Source: Synergistaceae bacterium (GTDB lineage: Bacteria; Synergistota; Synergistia; Synergistales; Acetomicrobiaceae). Taken from it: a stretch of DNA of 47,990 bases. The DNA lies in contig JAAYTM010000108.1 in NCBI GenBank assembly GCA_012518015.1, positions 1-47,990 on the forward strand, read 5' to 3'. How positions within the stretch are numbered: the first letter of the stretch is position 1; every line of letters begins with the position of its first letter. Of the stretch, positions 17,452 to 26,699 are shown piece by piece. The translations under genes were made by a program, and so were the position numbers. The notes under the pieces were generated by a model. It was not told the origin of the DNA, ran no database searches, and was given only the letters and a program-made list of their open reading frames with translations.

Positions 17452-17902
17452 CAGCAATTTCAGCCTCTATCATTTCAGCATATTTGTTTAGAACTGCCCT
17501 AAATTCGGCAACAAAGGATATTTTGAGTTTTTTCATCCTCTCAATCTCGGCTTTACTTCTGTCCAAGGCTCGCGAAGCTTCCTCGAGCATCCTTTCAGCC
17601 TTGGCTTTTGCCTCAGCAACGATGGCTTCGGCTTCCCTTTTTGCGGCCTCTACCTTTTCATCTGCACTTTGCTGCGCCATGAGAAGGGCTTCCTGAAGGG
17701 AATCCCTTAAGTTTCTGTAATCTTCAAGCTGCCTTTCAAGTTGATGAATTATGCGCTCCTGCTCGCCACATTTTTCTGCATAAAAGTGCAAACTCTCTGC
17801 AACCAAATCCAAGAAGTCATCCACCTCGATAGGATCGTATCCTCGCAAAGATCTCTTAAAATCTTTATTTATGACGTCAAGTGCCGACAAAACTTCACTC
17901 AT
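17438..17902 (-). CDS. divIVA: DivIVA-domain cell division protein
   Basis: DivIVA proteins bind curved membrane at the division site and poles and recruit division or wall-growth factors. The 154 residues begin with the typical domain (SALDVINKDFKRSLRGYDPIEVDDFLDLV), followed by a long coiled coil with heptads rich in Ala, Glu and Lys to about residue 130. There is no membrane segment. It overlaps the end of sepF by 8 bases, and the order yggS-sepF-divIVA is the classic division cluster. Confidence 0.93.
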   Translation of the reverse strand: MSEVLSALDVINKDFKRSLRGYDPIEVDDFLDLVAESLHFYAEKCGEQERIIHQLERQLEDYRNLRDSLQEALLMAQQSADEKVEAAKREAEAIVAEAKAKAERMLEEASRALDRSKAEIERMKKLKISFVAEFRAVLNKYAEMIEAEIADDES

Positions 17903-18284
17903 GGTTTTGGGCCACCTCTTTTTCCTCCTCCCATAAATCGATGAGGCTTCTATTAGGCGAAGCCAAAAAGACCGCTGGTGCTATCCTCATGACAACACCT
18001 CTCATAGCATAAGCCACACCGCAAATGAAATCGAGGGCGCTCTGTCCTTCGGCTTTATCGACGTTGCGCAAGTCAACTATAATGATCTTACCGTTATGTA
18101 AAGCTTCTGCCAAATCTTCCCTTCGTTCCGCACACATGTAACCCTTACAAAACACCAATGCAGCTTGCTTGGCACGTGATTGTGGGATGCGATCAACATC
18201 TTCATATGATTCTAGGCCTTCCTCTTGCAAATTCTCCTCTTTTTGCACTGTGATGCCCAACAGTGCCAGGAGTCGTTCAAGCAT
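17895..18284 (-). CDS. sepF: Cell division protein SepF
   Basis: SepF is a membrane-binding protein that bundles FtsZ filaments. The protein has 129 residues: an N-terminal amphipathic helix (LERLLALLGI), an acidic linker, and the SepF core with IIIVDLRNVD near residue 70, ALDFICGVAYAMRG near 83 and PAVFLASPN near 103. The length is a little short for the family because of the compact linker. The ATG follows GGAGGAGAGAGG. It sits between yggS and divIVA. Confidence 0.94.
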   Translation of the reverse strand: MLERLLALLGITVQKEENLQEEGLESYEDVDRIPQSRAKQAALVFCKGYMCAERREDLAEALHNGKIIIVDLRNVDKAEGQSALDFICGVAYAMRGVVMRIAPAVFLASPNRSLIDLWEEEKEVAQNHE

Positions 18285-18314
18285 TCCCCTCTCTCCTCCT
18301 AAAGTAAACTTTAT

Positions 18315-19019
18315 TTAATTTCCTCTAGGACCAAATATGGCACGACCTAAACGCACCATAGTACTTCCTTCCGCGATCGCTATCTCGAAGTCATCGCTCA
18401 TGCCCATGGATAATTCGGGAAGCTCTACGCCAAGATCCTCTTCCAATTCTTCCTTTAGACGGCGAAGCAGAGCGAAAGACGATCTTATCCTTTTTTTCTC
18501 GTCCGTCAAAGGACCTATCCCCATCAATCCAATTAACTTTAAATGTGGACAAAGGCCCAAAATATGCTCCGCCAATACACGGGCATGGTCTGGCTCAACG
18601 CCATACTTTGAGGCTTCGCTAGATATCTTTACTTCGATAAGCACAGGCATAGTCTTTCTCAACAACACTAATCGCTGCTCTAAAATATCTGTCAGATTAG
18701 CGCTATCGATACTTTGTATGACATCGAACAATTGAACGGCAACCTTGGCTTTATTGCGTTGTAAATGACCAATCATATGCCAAGTAGTGCTTGGGCTTTT
18801 AGGCCATTTTTCTTTCTTTTTCCTAGCTTCCTGGACTCTGTTTTCGCCAATTCCATCGATGTATCCGGTCTCTACAGCCTGAATCATCGCTTCCAAAGGT
18901 TGACCTTTTGTGGCTGCGATTATCTTTATTTGATCAGAATCTCTGCCGATGCTTGCTGCAGCTTTAGCGATTTTATACTTCACTATTTCGATATTATTAT
19001 ATACATCTGCGCTTACCAT
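18315..19019 (-). CDS. yggS: YggS-family pyridoxal-phosphate homeostasis protein
   Basis: A 234-residue PLP-binding protein of the YggS/PROSC family, which keeps free pyridoxal phosphate and amino-acid pools in balance and has a single alanine-racemase-like barrel. The PLP lysine is in IIAATKGQPLEAM near residue 36; GENRVQEARKKKEKW, WHMIGHLQRNK and the C-terminal SMGMSDDFEIAI with GRAIFG are typical. It overlaps the preceding HlyD-like gene by 7 bases and heads the sepF-divIVA cluster. Confidence 0.95.
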   Translation of the reverse strand: MVSADVYNNIEIVKYKIAKAAASIGRDSDQIKIIAATKGQPLEAMIQAVETGYIDGIGENRVQEARKKKEKWPKSPSTTWHMIGHLQRNKAKVAVQLFDVIQSIDSANLTDILEQRLVLLRKTMPVLIEVKISSEASKYGVEPDHARVLAEHILGLCPHLKLIGLMGIGPLTDEKKRIRSSFALLRRLKEELEEDLGVELPELSMGMSDDFEIAIAEGSTMVRLGRAIFGPRGN

Positions 19020-19939
19020 AGAAAGACCCTCCCCTCTCTAGCCTTATCACCGTTCAATATCACGATCTCGCCAGGAAGCAAACCCTCTTCTACGAAGTAC
19101 ATGTTGCCTTCCATGGGAATGCCTTTTATTTCCTTAAAAGTTGCCAAACCTTTAGAGACTACATACACTCCTTGCTTGCCTTTCTTGAAAATTACGCTTT
19201 CTTCGGGAAGGAGCACCCCGTGCCTTCTGCCTTCGTATATCATGAAGTTTAATTTGCGATCAATCGTCAAATGAGCAGGAAAATACGGCGTCAAGGCAAT
19301 GTTAACCCTTGCCTTCAATCCTAAAATTTCCTTCGCAAGCACTTCAACCCTAAAGGGAACGTCCATTTCATCAAGTCGTATCCACAGAAAATTTTTCTGC
19401 AGATTTTCTTTCACCTTGGGCGTCAAATACACATAGAAGACACAGCGTAACGCCTGCGGTAAGGGAATAACTTTTCCAATGAGTGTCCCCTTTTGCACGT
19501 TAACTCCTTGTGGCACAGTCCTTGCCTTTACCGCTTTGGGCAAATTGTCGTAATCCAACCAAACCCTGGCAAAGTTCCAATTTCCTTCTTCTCCGTCCAG
19601 CGCCGGAACAAAATAACCAGCCTTTGGCGCCCAAATCACCTTTCGTTCAGCGCCCTCTATGACAGCAATGGCCTCGCCTTTAGCTACTCTGGCCACCTTT
19701 CCGCCGTTAACAAATTTAAGGACGCCCTTTACCGGCGAGCTAACTACCTCTTCCTGCCACAATAACCAACCTTCTACGGGAAATTCATCAACGTGCAGGG
19801 CGGGCTTTGCCACAACCACATTAGGGTGCTTAAAACGGTGATGGTTTTGCCAAGCCAAAAAGAAAAACACCGCTAATGAGACAAGCACTACACACCATAT
19901 GGCATAAATGATTTGAGCGAAACCTTTGTTCTCTTTCAT
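19013..19939 (-). CDS. HlyD-like membrane protein of unknown function
   Basis: A 308-residue protein with one N-terminal membrane segment (IIYAIWCVVLVSLAVFFFLA) and a large extracytoplasmic part. Residues about 55-100 read as a biotinyl-lipoyl-like hairpin (VSSPVKGVLKFV, VAKGEAIAVIEG), as in HlyD-type adaptor proteins. The long helical hairpin of true efflux adaptors is missing and no transporter gene is adjacent. It lies between nrdJ and yggS. Similar proteins occur next to ylmE/sepF clusters of other anaerobes, so a link to division or envelope assembly is possible. Function not assigned. Confidence 0.75.
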   Translation of the reverse strand: MKENKGFAQIIYAIWCVVLVSLAVFFFLAWQNHHRFKHPNVVVAKPALHVDEFPVEGWLLWQEEVVSSPVKGVLKFVNGGKVARVAKGEAIAVIEGAERKVIWAPKAGYFVPALDGEEGNWNFARVWLDYDNLPKAVKARTVPQGVNVQKGTLIGKVIPLPQALRCVFYVYLTPKVKENLQKNFLWIRLDEMDVPFRVEVLAKEILGLKARVNIALTPYFPAHLTIDRKLNFMIYEGRRHGVLLPEESVIFKKGKQGVYVVSKGLATFKEIKGIPMEGNMYFVEEGLLPGEIVILNGDKAREGRVFLW

Positions 19940-19961
19940 CTCCGTGTATATTTACATATGC

Positions 19962-22181
19962 CTAATCGCATTTACAGTAATCGCAACTAATGCATCGTTC
20001 ACACCCTTCTGCGTGAATTAAGGGAGCACCACAAACGGGACACATATCTCCTCTTTCTTGCACTTCCACCAATTTGCCCAAAGCCTTTTCCAATCCCCTC
20101 GCTATTGCGTCAGGCAAACTCAAAATCAAAGAATCGCCTTCAAGAAAGGGAGTGCTTCCTCCTATTCCTTTTAACTGCTTTATTATTTCGTCTATAGGTA
20201 TGCCACTTCTTAGCGCCAAAGAAATTAACCTTCCCAAAGCCTCTGTGTGCGCTTGCGTATCTTTGCCAGACTTCCCCAAAGTAGCAAACACTTCAAAGGG
20301 CTGACCATCGATAAAGTTCAAAGTAAGATAGAGATTGCCATAGCTTGTCCCAATTTTAACGGTCTTTCCCGAAAGCACAGGAGGGCGTTTTTTAGGCTTA
20401 ACATAGCCTTGTTCAACGACGCTCATTACGGTAATTTTATCGCTTTCTTTTCCCGTTTCTTGCTTGGCGCCTACGTAAAGCACTTGATCTTCCTTGCACC
20501 TGTCCCTAAAAATTGTTATTCCCTTGCAACCAAGCTCGTATGCCAACAAAAAGGATTTTTTTACATCCTCTACAGAAGCATCGTGGGGTAAGTTTATGGT
20601 TTTACTCACTGCATTATCGGTAAACTCCTGAAAAGCTGCCTGCATCCTTACGTGCCATTCAGGGACGATGTCGTGCGCTGTTACGAAGACTTTTTTTATG
20701 TCTTCGGGTAAATCCAAATCCCTTAGGGATCCCTTGGTCAATATCTCCTCGATCAGCTCTTCAGTATATAATCCCTCTTCTTTAAGGGCATCAAGCAGAA
20801 TTTCATTGACGTAAGTCAAGCTAGCACTTCCACCAAAGGCCTTTCGTTTATAAGCCAGAGCAAAGACTGGTTCTATGCCACTTGATACCTCGGCAATGAG
20901 CGAGATGGTCCCTGTAGGCGCAATGGTGGTAACTGTGGCGTTTCTCATTAAAATGCCGCTTTCTTCCCACTTGCTTCCCTTCCATGCAGGGAAGGGGCCC
21001 CTTTCTTCTGCAAGTTTTGAACTTTCCTCATGTCCAATTTTGCTTATAAAGCACATCACTTGACGAGCAAGCTCCAGTGCATCCTCGCTATCGTAAGGAA
21101 TGCGAGCCTTGAAAAGTACGTCAGCCCAACCCATAACACCTAATCCAATTTTTCTTGTAGTTTTAGTCCTATCGGCAATTTCTTTTATTGGGAATTGGTT
21201 TATCTCGATCACGTCATCCAAAAAACGAACTGCCATTCGAGTAGTTTGTTCTAGCTTATCCCAATCAATTTCGCGATTTGACAAAATCATGTTTGATAAG
21301 TTAATACTTCCCAAATTGCATGATTCGAAGGGTAAAAGTGGCTGCTCTCCACAGGGATTGGTGGCAACAATGGAACCCAAATGGGGTGTGGGATTTGAAG
21401 CTTCGATTTTATCCAGAAAAATCATTCCGGGATCACCCGTCTTCCAGGCCATTTCGCATATGAGATCGAATAAATACAGTGCCTTGATTCTATCCACTAC
21501 TTCTTTTGTTCGCGGATTTATCAGATCCCAATCTTCATCGTTTAAAATAGCTCGCATAAACTTTTGAGTGACACCTATTGAAATGTTAAAATTTCTTAAC
21601 TTGCCTTCTTCTACCTTAGCCTTGATGAATTTAACCACATCGGGATGATCGGCATTTAATATCCCCATGTTGGCACCGCGCCTCATTCCACCCTGTTTTA
21701 CTACGTCGGTGGTGTGATCAAAAAGCTCCATAAAAGAGACCGGGCCCGAGGCGACGCCTTTAGTGCTCTTTACAATATCACCATAAGGACGAAGTGACGA
21801 AAAATTAAACCCCGTCCCTCCGCCGGATTTATGCACCAGGGCAGTATATTTAAGAGCATCAAATATCTCTTCCATGCTATCGCCGATAGGCAGGACAAAA
21901 CAAGCCGATAGTTGCCCTGCAGATGTTCCGGCATTCATCAACGTGGGAGAATTGGGCAAAAAATCAAGTCTTGCCATCATACCGAAAAACCTTTCGGCCC
22001 ACTCTTTTTCCGATCCTTCATCGCCAAAGGATCCTTCGGCCTTTGCAACAGCACGTGCTACCCGCCATAACATGTTCTCGGGCGTTTCTATTAGATTTCC
22101 CTTTTCATCTTTTAATAAATATCTACGCTCTAAAACCTTGATCGCATTTTGTGAAAAAGAAGGCCTTATTTGTTCAGACAT
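19962..22181 (-). CDS. nrdJ: Adenosylcobalamin-dependent (class II) ribonucleotide reductase
   Basis: The 739-residue enzyme reduces ribonucleotides to deoxyribonucleotides with a radical generated from coenzyme B12. Visible active-site elements are SAGQLSACFVLP (first redox Cys, near residue 93), TNPCGEQPLLPFESCNLGS (radical Cys, Glu and second redox Cys, near residues 277-290) and APTGTISLIAEVSSGIEP (near 430). The C-terminus carries CPVCGAPLIHAEGC and CISCDYCKCD, the cysteine-rich tail that re-reduces the active site. It needs no oxygen and works with or without it. I see no NrdR box immediately upstream; only 7 bases separate it from the HAD gene. A second, class III enzyme is encoded at 44641-46764. 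Confidence 0.97.
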   Translation of the reverse strand: MSEQIRPSFSQNAIKVLERRYLLKDEKGNLIETPENMLWRVARAVAKAEGSFGDEGSEKEWAERFFGMMARLDFLPNSPTLMNAGTSAGQLSACFVLPIGDSMEEIFDALKYTALVHKSGGGTGFNFSSLRPYGDIVKSTKGVASGPVSFMELFDHTTDVVKQGGMRRGANMGILNADHPDVVKFIKAKVEEGKLRNFNISIGVTQKFMRAILNDEDWDLINPRTKEVVDRIKALYLFDLICEMAWKTGDPGMIFLDKIEASNPTPHLGSIVATNPCGEQPLLPFESCNLGSINLSNMILSNREIDWDKLEQTTRMAVRFLDDVIEINQFPIKEIADRTKTTRKIGLGVMGWADVLFKARIPYDSEDALELARQVMCFISKIGHEESSKLAEERGPFPAWKGSKWEESGILMRNATVTTIAPTGTISLIAEVSSGIEPVFALAYKRKAFGGSASLTYVNEILLDALKEEGLYTEELIEEILTKGSLRDLDLPEDIKKVFVTAHDIVPEWHVRMQAAFQEFTDNAVSKTINLPHDASVEDVKKSFLLAYELGCKGITIFRDRCKEDQVLYVGAKQETGKESDKITVMSVVEQGYVKPKKRPPVLSGKTVKIGTSYGNLYLTLNFIDGQPFEVFATLGKSGKDTQAHTEALGRLISLALRSGIPIDEIIKQLKGIGGSTPFLEGDSLILSLPDAIARGLEKALGKLVEVQERGDMCPVCGAPLIHAEGCERCISCDYCKCD

Positions 22182-22188
22182 TTACAGA

Positions 22189-22881
22189 TCACTCCTCCTG
22201 CGATGCATTCTTGCCGCGTGGTTTCATCACGTTCGCCTGGAGAATCGTGCTATCTAAAAAGATTTTCAGCACATCGTTTACGCTTGACAAGACCAGAAAA
22301 GCCCCAGCTTCCACGAGTTCTTCCTCGCTTGATGGTCCAGTAGTCACTCCTATACCAACTATACCGGCATTTTTTGCGGTGAGCATATCGATAACAGTGT
22401 CTCCAACATAAGCTACTTGGTCGCAGTCAACTCCTAAGCTTTCAATTGCCTCTAAAAGGATGTAGGGTTCGGGCTTAGGTATATTTACCTCCTCTAAGCC
22501 CAAAACTAAATCAAAATACTCTCCCAAACCTAGATGATCAATGGCTTTTTTAACACTTCTTCTATTTGAAGTAATTGCAAGCTTCAATCCCCTATCTCTT
22601 AATGCTTTTAAAGTTTCAGGCACGCCAGGAAAAGGTCTCATTTTCTCATATTCCAAGGGTCTGCATTCACTTGAGTAAATGTCCAACCACTCCGGCTTTG
22701 CCACCTGCCACAAAACAGATAAAGACTTCTCCATGGGCAAGCCGATTGTGGCCAACACCTCATCGTAACTGACCTTTCGTAATCCCATTATTTCGGCAAA
22801 GCGGTTCATAGCATAAGCTATGGCATGGCTTGTATCAACTAAAGTCATGTCGAAATCAAATATAATCGCCTTTATCTCCAC
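22189..22881 (-). CDS. HAD-superfamily phosphatase (phosphoglycolate phosphatase/PpaX-like)
   Basis: A 230-residue HAD hydrolase with motif I FDFDMTLVDT (near residue 9), motif II ITSNRRS (near 106), and the motif III/IV region KPEPYILL and VGDTVIDMLTAKNAG. A helical cap between motifs I and II fits the phosphoglycolate phosphatase or PpaX group. The start is GTG 22881 behind CGGAGGTG. It is 33 bases after the hydroxyacid dehydrogenase gene. The substrate cannot be decided from sequence. Confidence 0.88.
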   Translation of the reverse strand: MEIKAIIFDFDMTLVDTSHAIAYAMNRFAEIMGLRKVSYDEVLATIGLPMEKSLSVLWQVAKPEWLDIYSSECRPLEYEKMRPFPGVPETLKALRDRGLKLAITSNRRSVKKAIDHLGLGEYFDLVLGLEEVNIPKPEPYILLEAIESLGVDCDQVAYVGDTVIDMLTAKNAGIVGIGVTTGPSSEEELVEAGAFLVLSSVNDVLKIFLDSTILQANVMKPRGKNASQEE

Positions 22882-22914
22882 AAAAACACCTCCGCTTCAA
22901 GTTCAAAGTAAAAA

Positions 22915-23883
22915 TTATGTAGCTTTTTGGATCGAATTAATATTGACGCAAGAGACAGGAAGCTCTCCCTTTGACAATCTATCCACGTTGCTTGCAATAA
23001 AAGCAGGGATACCCTTAAGGGTTTCATCGTTAGTTCCACCAATGTGAGGCGTTACGTAAAAGTTGGGCAGGTTTAATAAAGGATCGTTTGGGTCAGGAGG
23101 CTCCTCCCAGAAAACGTCAAATCCACATCCGGCAATTTTGCGCTCCTTCAAAGCCCTTTCCAGGGCCCTTTTTTGTACTATGTCCGCACGTGCGACATTT
23201 ACCAAAAAGGCGTTCTCGTCCATGCTCTCAAGCACTTCTTCGCCGATTAGCCCTTTGGTCTCGGGAGTCAAGGCCAAAGTTACAACCACAAATCGGCACC
23301 CTTTTACAGCGGCACTTAAATCATCAAGGCTAAAAAATTGAGTTAACGGCAAAGAATCAAATTCCGTTCTCCGTGTTCTGTTCACTCCCACTAAGTTCAC
23401 CTCAAAAGCACTTAAGCGCCTCGCCAAGACCATGCCGACGTTACCCAACCCAACTATGGAAACTCGCTTACGCCAAAGCGTCAAGCCCCTTGGCGAAAAC
23501 ATTTTGCCCCTTTGCAAATTCTCTTGCGATTTATTGTAACCTTTGGCCAAAAGCAGCATATGCAAAATGGCCACTTCGGCAACCCCTTCAGCATTACCAG
23601 TGTTAATGGAAGGAACGTTGCAAACGAAAACACCCTTCGCCGAACAAGCTCCGATGTCGATGCCTTCAACGCCAACTCCCCATTGACAAACCATCTTCAA
23701 GTTTTGCGCAAGAAAAAGCATTTCAACAGTAAAAGGCTCCGTTCCTTTTATGAGAACTTCAGCCCATCGAAGAGGCCTCGGGTCCTCGAGGATATTGGCA
23801 TAGAGAACCTCGTGACCCTTGAAAAGAGGTTCTATTATTTCTTTGAGACGCTCAAAACTCGTGTTAGAAAAAAGCACCTTCAT
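22915..23883 (-). CDS. D-isomer-specific 2-hydroxyacid dehydrogenase (phosphoglycerate dehydrogenase-like)
   Basis: A 322-residue NAD-dependent dehydrogenase. The Rossmann motif is VGLGNVGMVLARRL near residue 145; the substrate-binding Arg is in VNVARADIV near 233, the catalytic Glu in the DVFWEEPP region and the His in VTPHIGGTND near 282. There is no C-terminal ACT domain, so it is shorter than many SerA proteins. It overlaps queD by 4 bases. Substrate unknown; a neighbouring HAD phosphatase could suggest a serine-like route, but this is only a guess. Confidence 0.87.
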   Translation of the reverse strand: MKVLFSNTSFERLKEIIEPLFKGHEVLYANILEDPRPLRWAEVLIKGTEPFTVEMLFLAQNLKMVCQWGVGVEGIDIGACSAKGVFVCNVPSINTGNAEGVAEVAILHMLLLAKGYNKSQENLQRGKMFSPRGLTLWRKRVSIVGLGNVGMVLARRLSAFEVNLVGVNRTRRTEFDSLPLTQFFSLDDLSAAVKGCRFVVVTLALTPETKGLIGEEVLESMDENAFLVNVARADIVQKRALERALKERKIAGCGFDVFWEEPPDPNDPLLNLPNFYVTPHIGGTNDETLKGIPAFIASNVDRLSKGELPVSCVNINSIQKAT

Positions 23884-24275
23884 GATAGAGCCTCTAAACG
23901 GTCACAAAAGTCCTTGAAGTCTTTTTCATCGATGAGAACGGAGCTTTTAGGACTTTCCCATACTTGAACGTGCTTCAATGCACGCACACCATCATTTATA
24001 AAAGGCGAAATTTCTCTCCAAATCCAAAGAGCTATGTACTCCGCCGACGGCTGTCTTATAATATCGTTGAGACAGGCATGGTCCAGCTTAGATAATATTT
24101 TCTCCTGAATGAGTTCCTTCAACTCAACAAAATCCATGACCATGCCCTCTTCATCGGGGACCCCTTCGATATAGATGGCCCCTCTATAGGTATGTCCATG
24201 TAATTTCTCGCATTTGCCATGATAATCGGGTAAAAAATGTGCGGCATCAAAGGTAAACTCTCGCTTTAATATCAC
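23880..24275 (-). CDS. queD: 6-carboxy-tetrahydropterin synthase QueD
   Basis: QueD makes 6-carboxytetrahydropterin, an early step towards preQ0/queuosine. The 131 residues show the zinc ligands and catalytic Cys in FDAAHFLPDYHGKCEKLHGHTY, then DFVELK, LDHACLND and the PSAEYIALW motif. It overlaps the genes on both sides by 4 bases, so it is cotranscribed with the DUF72 protein and the dehydrogenase. No other queuosine gene is in the window. Confidence 0.93.
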   Translation of the reverse strand: MILKREFTFDAAHFLPDYHGKCEKLHGHTYRGAIYIEGVPDEEGMVMDFVELKELIQEKILSKLDHACLNDIIRQPSAEYIALWIWREISPFINDGVRALKHVQVWESPKSSVLIDEKDFKDFCDRLEALS

Positions 24276-25249
24276 CTCAACTCCCTCCCTTTTATCTCGT
24301 CATCTTCAGCTTCTTTTAAAGCCTCAAGCAAGCTAATTTGTAACGGCAAAGCATCATCTTTTGTCAACCCAAACAATCTTTTCATCGAAAGGGCATTTTG
24401 AACTGCGTAATCTTTATAGCAATTATTGAACATTATAAATACCCTTTTGGGCAAAGCCATGCTTAATGCAAGATCTCTCCATAACTCCAACTCTTTGAGG
24501 GTATATTTGTATTTGTATTTCTCTTGAACTGTAGCCCCCTTACTCCATCCTGCCGCATTTCTTCCGTGGAATCTAACTATGCTTCCCCAAGAAGCGGTTA
24601 CATACCAATCATTTGGTATCGTCCACGACAACGCAGGCTCATCGACAGCCACGTAGGCCATATTTTCTTCTGTCAGTAAACCCAAGAACCTATCTTTCGC
24701 CTTTTCACTGAACCATGAAACATGCCTTACTTCTATGGCGATATGATAGGATGGAAGCATCTCGCGTATCCTTTTCATGTATACAAGCCATCGCTCATCG
24801 AACCTCGTGTATGGAGAAAACTGAAATAAGACGTAACCTAATCTTTTCGTCGATTTCAGGATAGAAAGCAAAGATCTATATTCTTCAAGTAATTGCCTTC
24901 TAGTCTTTTTATCCAGATGCTTTAAAGTAACGCGCATTGTTTTTTCGCCAAGTTTCGCCCTGCACCAAAGCGGCAGGTTCCTCGTTGAAACAAAATGGTT
25001 TGTAAAAAGCGCGTGCGCTTTGACGTTGAACAAAAATTCCGGCGGCGTTGCAGCTATCCAAGAATAAATTGCCGATGGACCGGGCAAGGCATAAAAGAAG
25101 CTATCTGCTTCTACTGTGTCAAAAAATGAGGAATAATACCGCAATCTTTCCCTGCCCTTTTGACAATTCTTGGGATACCACTCGCTGGAAAGAAGTGACT
25201 TATCGGCCCAAGAGCAGGTGCCAATCCTAAAATCTACATCCAACTTCAT
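24272..25249 (-). CDS. DUF72 (YecE-like) protein
   Basis: A 325-residue DUF72 family protein with a predicted TIM-barrel fold and no established function. Family motifs are FRIGTCSWADKSLL at the N-terminus, WYPKNC, YYSSFFDTVEADSFFYALP near residue 40, FNVKAHALFT near 75, FQFSPYTRF near 140 and AIEVRHVSWF near 175. The track start is TTG 25303 with no ribosome binding site. I choose ATG 25249 (MKLDVDFRIG), which has GGAGGG upstream and gives the usual N-terminus. It is the first gene after dnaB on this strand. Confidence 0.88.
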   Translation of the reverse strand: MKLDVDFRIGTCSWADKSLLSSEWYPKNCQKGRERLRYYSSFFDTVEADSFFYALPGPSAIYSWIAATPPEFLFNVKAHALFTNHFVSTRNLPLWCRAKLGEKTMRVTLKHLDKKTRRQLLEEYRSLLSILKSTKRLGYVLFQFSPYTRFDERWLVYMKRIREMLPSYHIAIEVRHVSWFSEKAKDRFLGLLTEENMAYVAVDEPALSWTIPNDWYVTASWGSIVRFHGRNAAGWSKGATVQEKYKYKYTLKELELWRDLALSMALPKRVFIMFNNCYKDYAVQNALSMKRLFGLTKDDALPLQISLLEALKEAEDDEIKGRELR

Positions 25250-25346
25250 AATCCGCTTTATTCCCTCCGCCTCGAGCCATGTCCAATTTGCAAATTTATA
25301 CAAAGGAGAAGGCCCGAAATAAATTAGTTTCCTAGGGATTATTTAA

Positions 25347-26699
25347 TTACTTAGGCAAGTTCCAGGAGGCAAGATTTTCAAATCGCGTATATTCCTTGAA
25401 GAAGAGTAACTGAACCGTTCCAGTGGGACCATTTCTATGTTTTGCAATTATTAGATCCGCAACATTGTCGTCACTTTCGTTTTCATTGTAATAACCCTTC
25501 CTGTAAAGAAAGACCACCAAATCGGCATCTTGTTCTATGGCACCGCTATCCCGGAGATCTGCAAGTTGAGGTTTTTTTACCTGTCTTTGCTCAACAGCAC
25601 GAGACAGCTGTGAAAGTGCCAGAACAGGTACGTTTAATTCCCTTGCTACGCCTTTTAGAGATTTTGATATTTCAGCAACTTCCTGTTGCTTGTTTTCCAC
25701 CCTTCTCGATAAGCTCATCAATTGAAGGTAGTCGACAATTATAAGTCCCAAATTTGGATATTGCGCTTTAAATCTCCTAGCTCTAGCGCGAAGATCTAAA
25801 GTGGACAGAAAAGAGCTATCGTCAATGTAGATCGGAGCTTCATTCAACGTGCCGGCGGCTTTAACAAGTTCATCCCAGGCACCTTCCGGAAAAACCCCGG
25901 TTCGCATATCATGAATGTTAACTTTGGCTTCAGACCCGAGCAACCGCAGTAAAAGCTGTTCAGCCCCCATCTCCAAGCTAAATATCAATACGGGAGTTTT
26001 CTGTGCTATAGCCACATGCTGCGCTATGTTCAAGGCCAAGGCGGTCTTTCCCATGGAGGGGCGAGCGGCTAGAATGGCCAAAGATCCTGGATGAAACCCT
26101 CCCGTGATCCGATCAAAGTCGATATAACCTGAAGGAATTCCGGTAACAACCTTGCCCTTACTAAATTGTTTTTCTAAATCTTTGAAGGATGCCTTTAATA
26201 TCTCTCCTATCTTTTTAAATACTACTAAATTACCGCGAGTTGCAACATCGAAAACAGCCCTTTCGGCCTCATCTAAAATTTCTTCAAACTCCACCTCTTC
26301 TGAGTAACCCAATTTCGTAATATAGGTGCCAACTTGAATCATCTTTCTATGTACAGATTTATCTCTTACAATGCGAGCATGATATTCCACGTTTGCAGTA
26401 GTAGGAACTGTATCTATCAAAGAAGCGATGAACGATTGCCCTCCCAATCTATCGAGGAAGCCTCGGTTTTTTGCCTCCTCTATAAAGGTTAGGGGATCCA
26501 CCGCTTTGTCTTTTTTAAGCATCTCTGAAATAATTTCATATGACAGTTGATGCATAGCATCGTAGAAATCATCTTTTCGCAACGTCTCGACCACATATAA
26601 AGCTGCATCTTTATCGAGCAAGCAAGATCCCAGCACTGCCCTTTCGGCATCGAGATTATGTGGCATTACCCTGTCAATTTCTTGGTTCAAGCTTTTCAC
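25347..26699 (-). CDS. dnaB: Replicative DNA helicase DnaB
   Basis: The hexameric helicase that unwinds DNA at the replication fork. In 450 residues it has the N-terminal domain (MPHNLDAERAVLGSCLLD near residue 12), Walker A LAARPSMGKTALALN near 213, Walker B LIIVDYLQLM near 318, and the C-terminal LADLRDSGAIEQDADLV motif. It overlaps rplI by 4 bases, a common arrangement (rplI-dnaB). No intein is present. Confidence 0.97.
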   Translation of the reverse strand: MKSLNQEIDRVMPHNLDAERAVLGSCLLDKDAALYVVETLRKDDFYDAMHQLSYEIISEMLKKDKAVDPLTFIEEAKNRGFLDRLGGQSFIASLIDTVPTTANVEYHARIVRDKSVHRKMIQVGTYITKLGYSEEVEFEEILDEAERAVFDVATRGNLVVFKKIGEILKASFKDLEKQFSKGKVVTGIPSGYIDFDRITGGFHPGSLAILAARPSMGKTALALNIAQHVAIAQKTPVLIFSLEMGAEQLLLRLLGSEAKVNIHDMRTGVFPEGAWDELVKAAGTLNEAPIYIDDSSFLSTLDLRARARRFKAQYPNLGLIIVDYLQLMSLSRRVENKQQEVAEISKSLKGVARELNVPVLALSQLSRAVEQRQVKKPQLADLRDSGAIEQDADLVVFLYRKGYYNENESDDNVADLIIAKHRNGPTGTVQLLFFKEYTRFENLASWNLPK

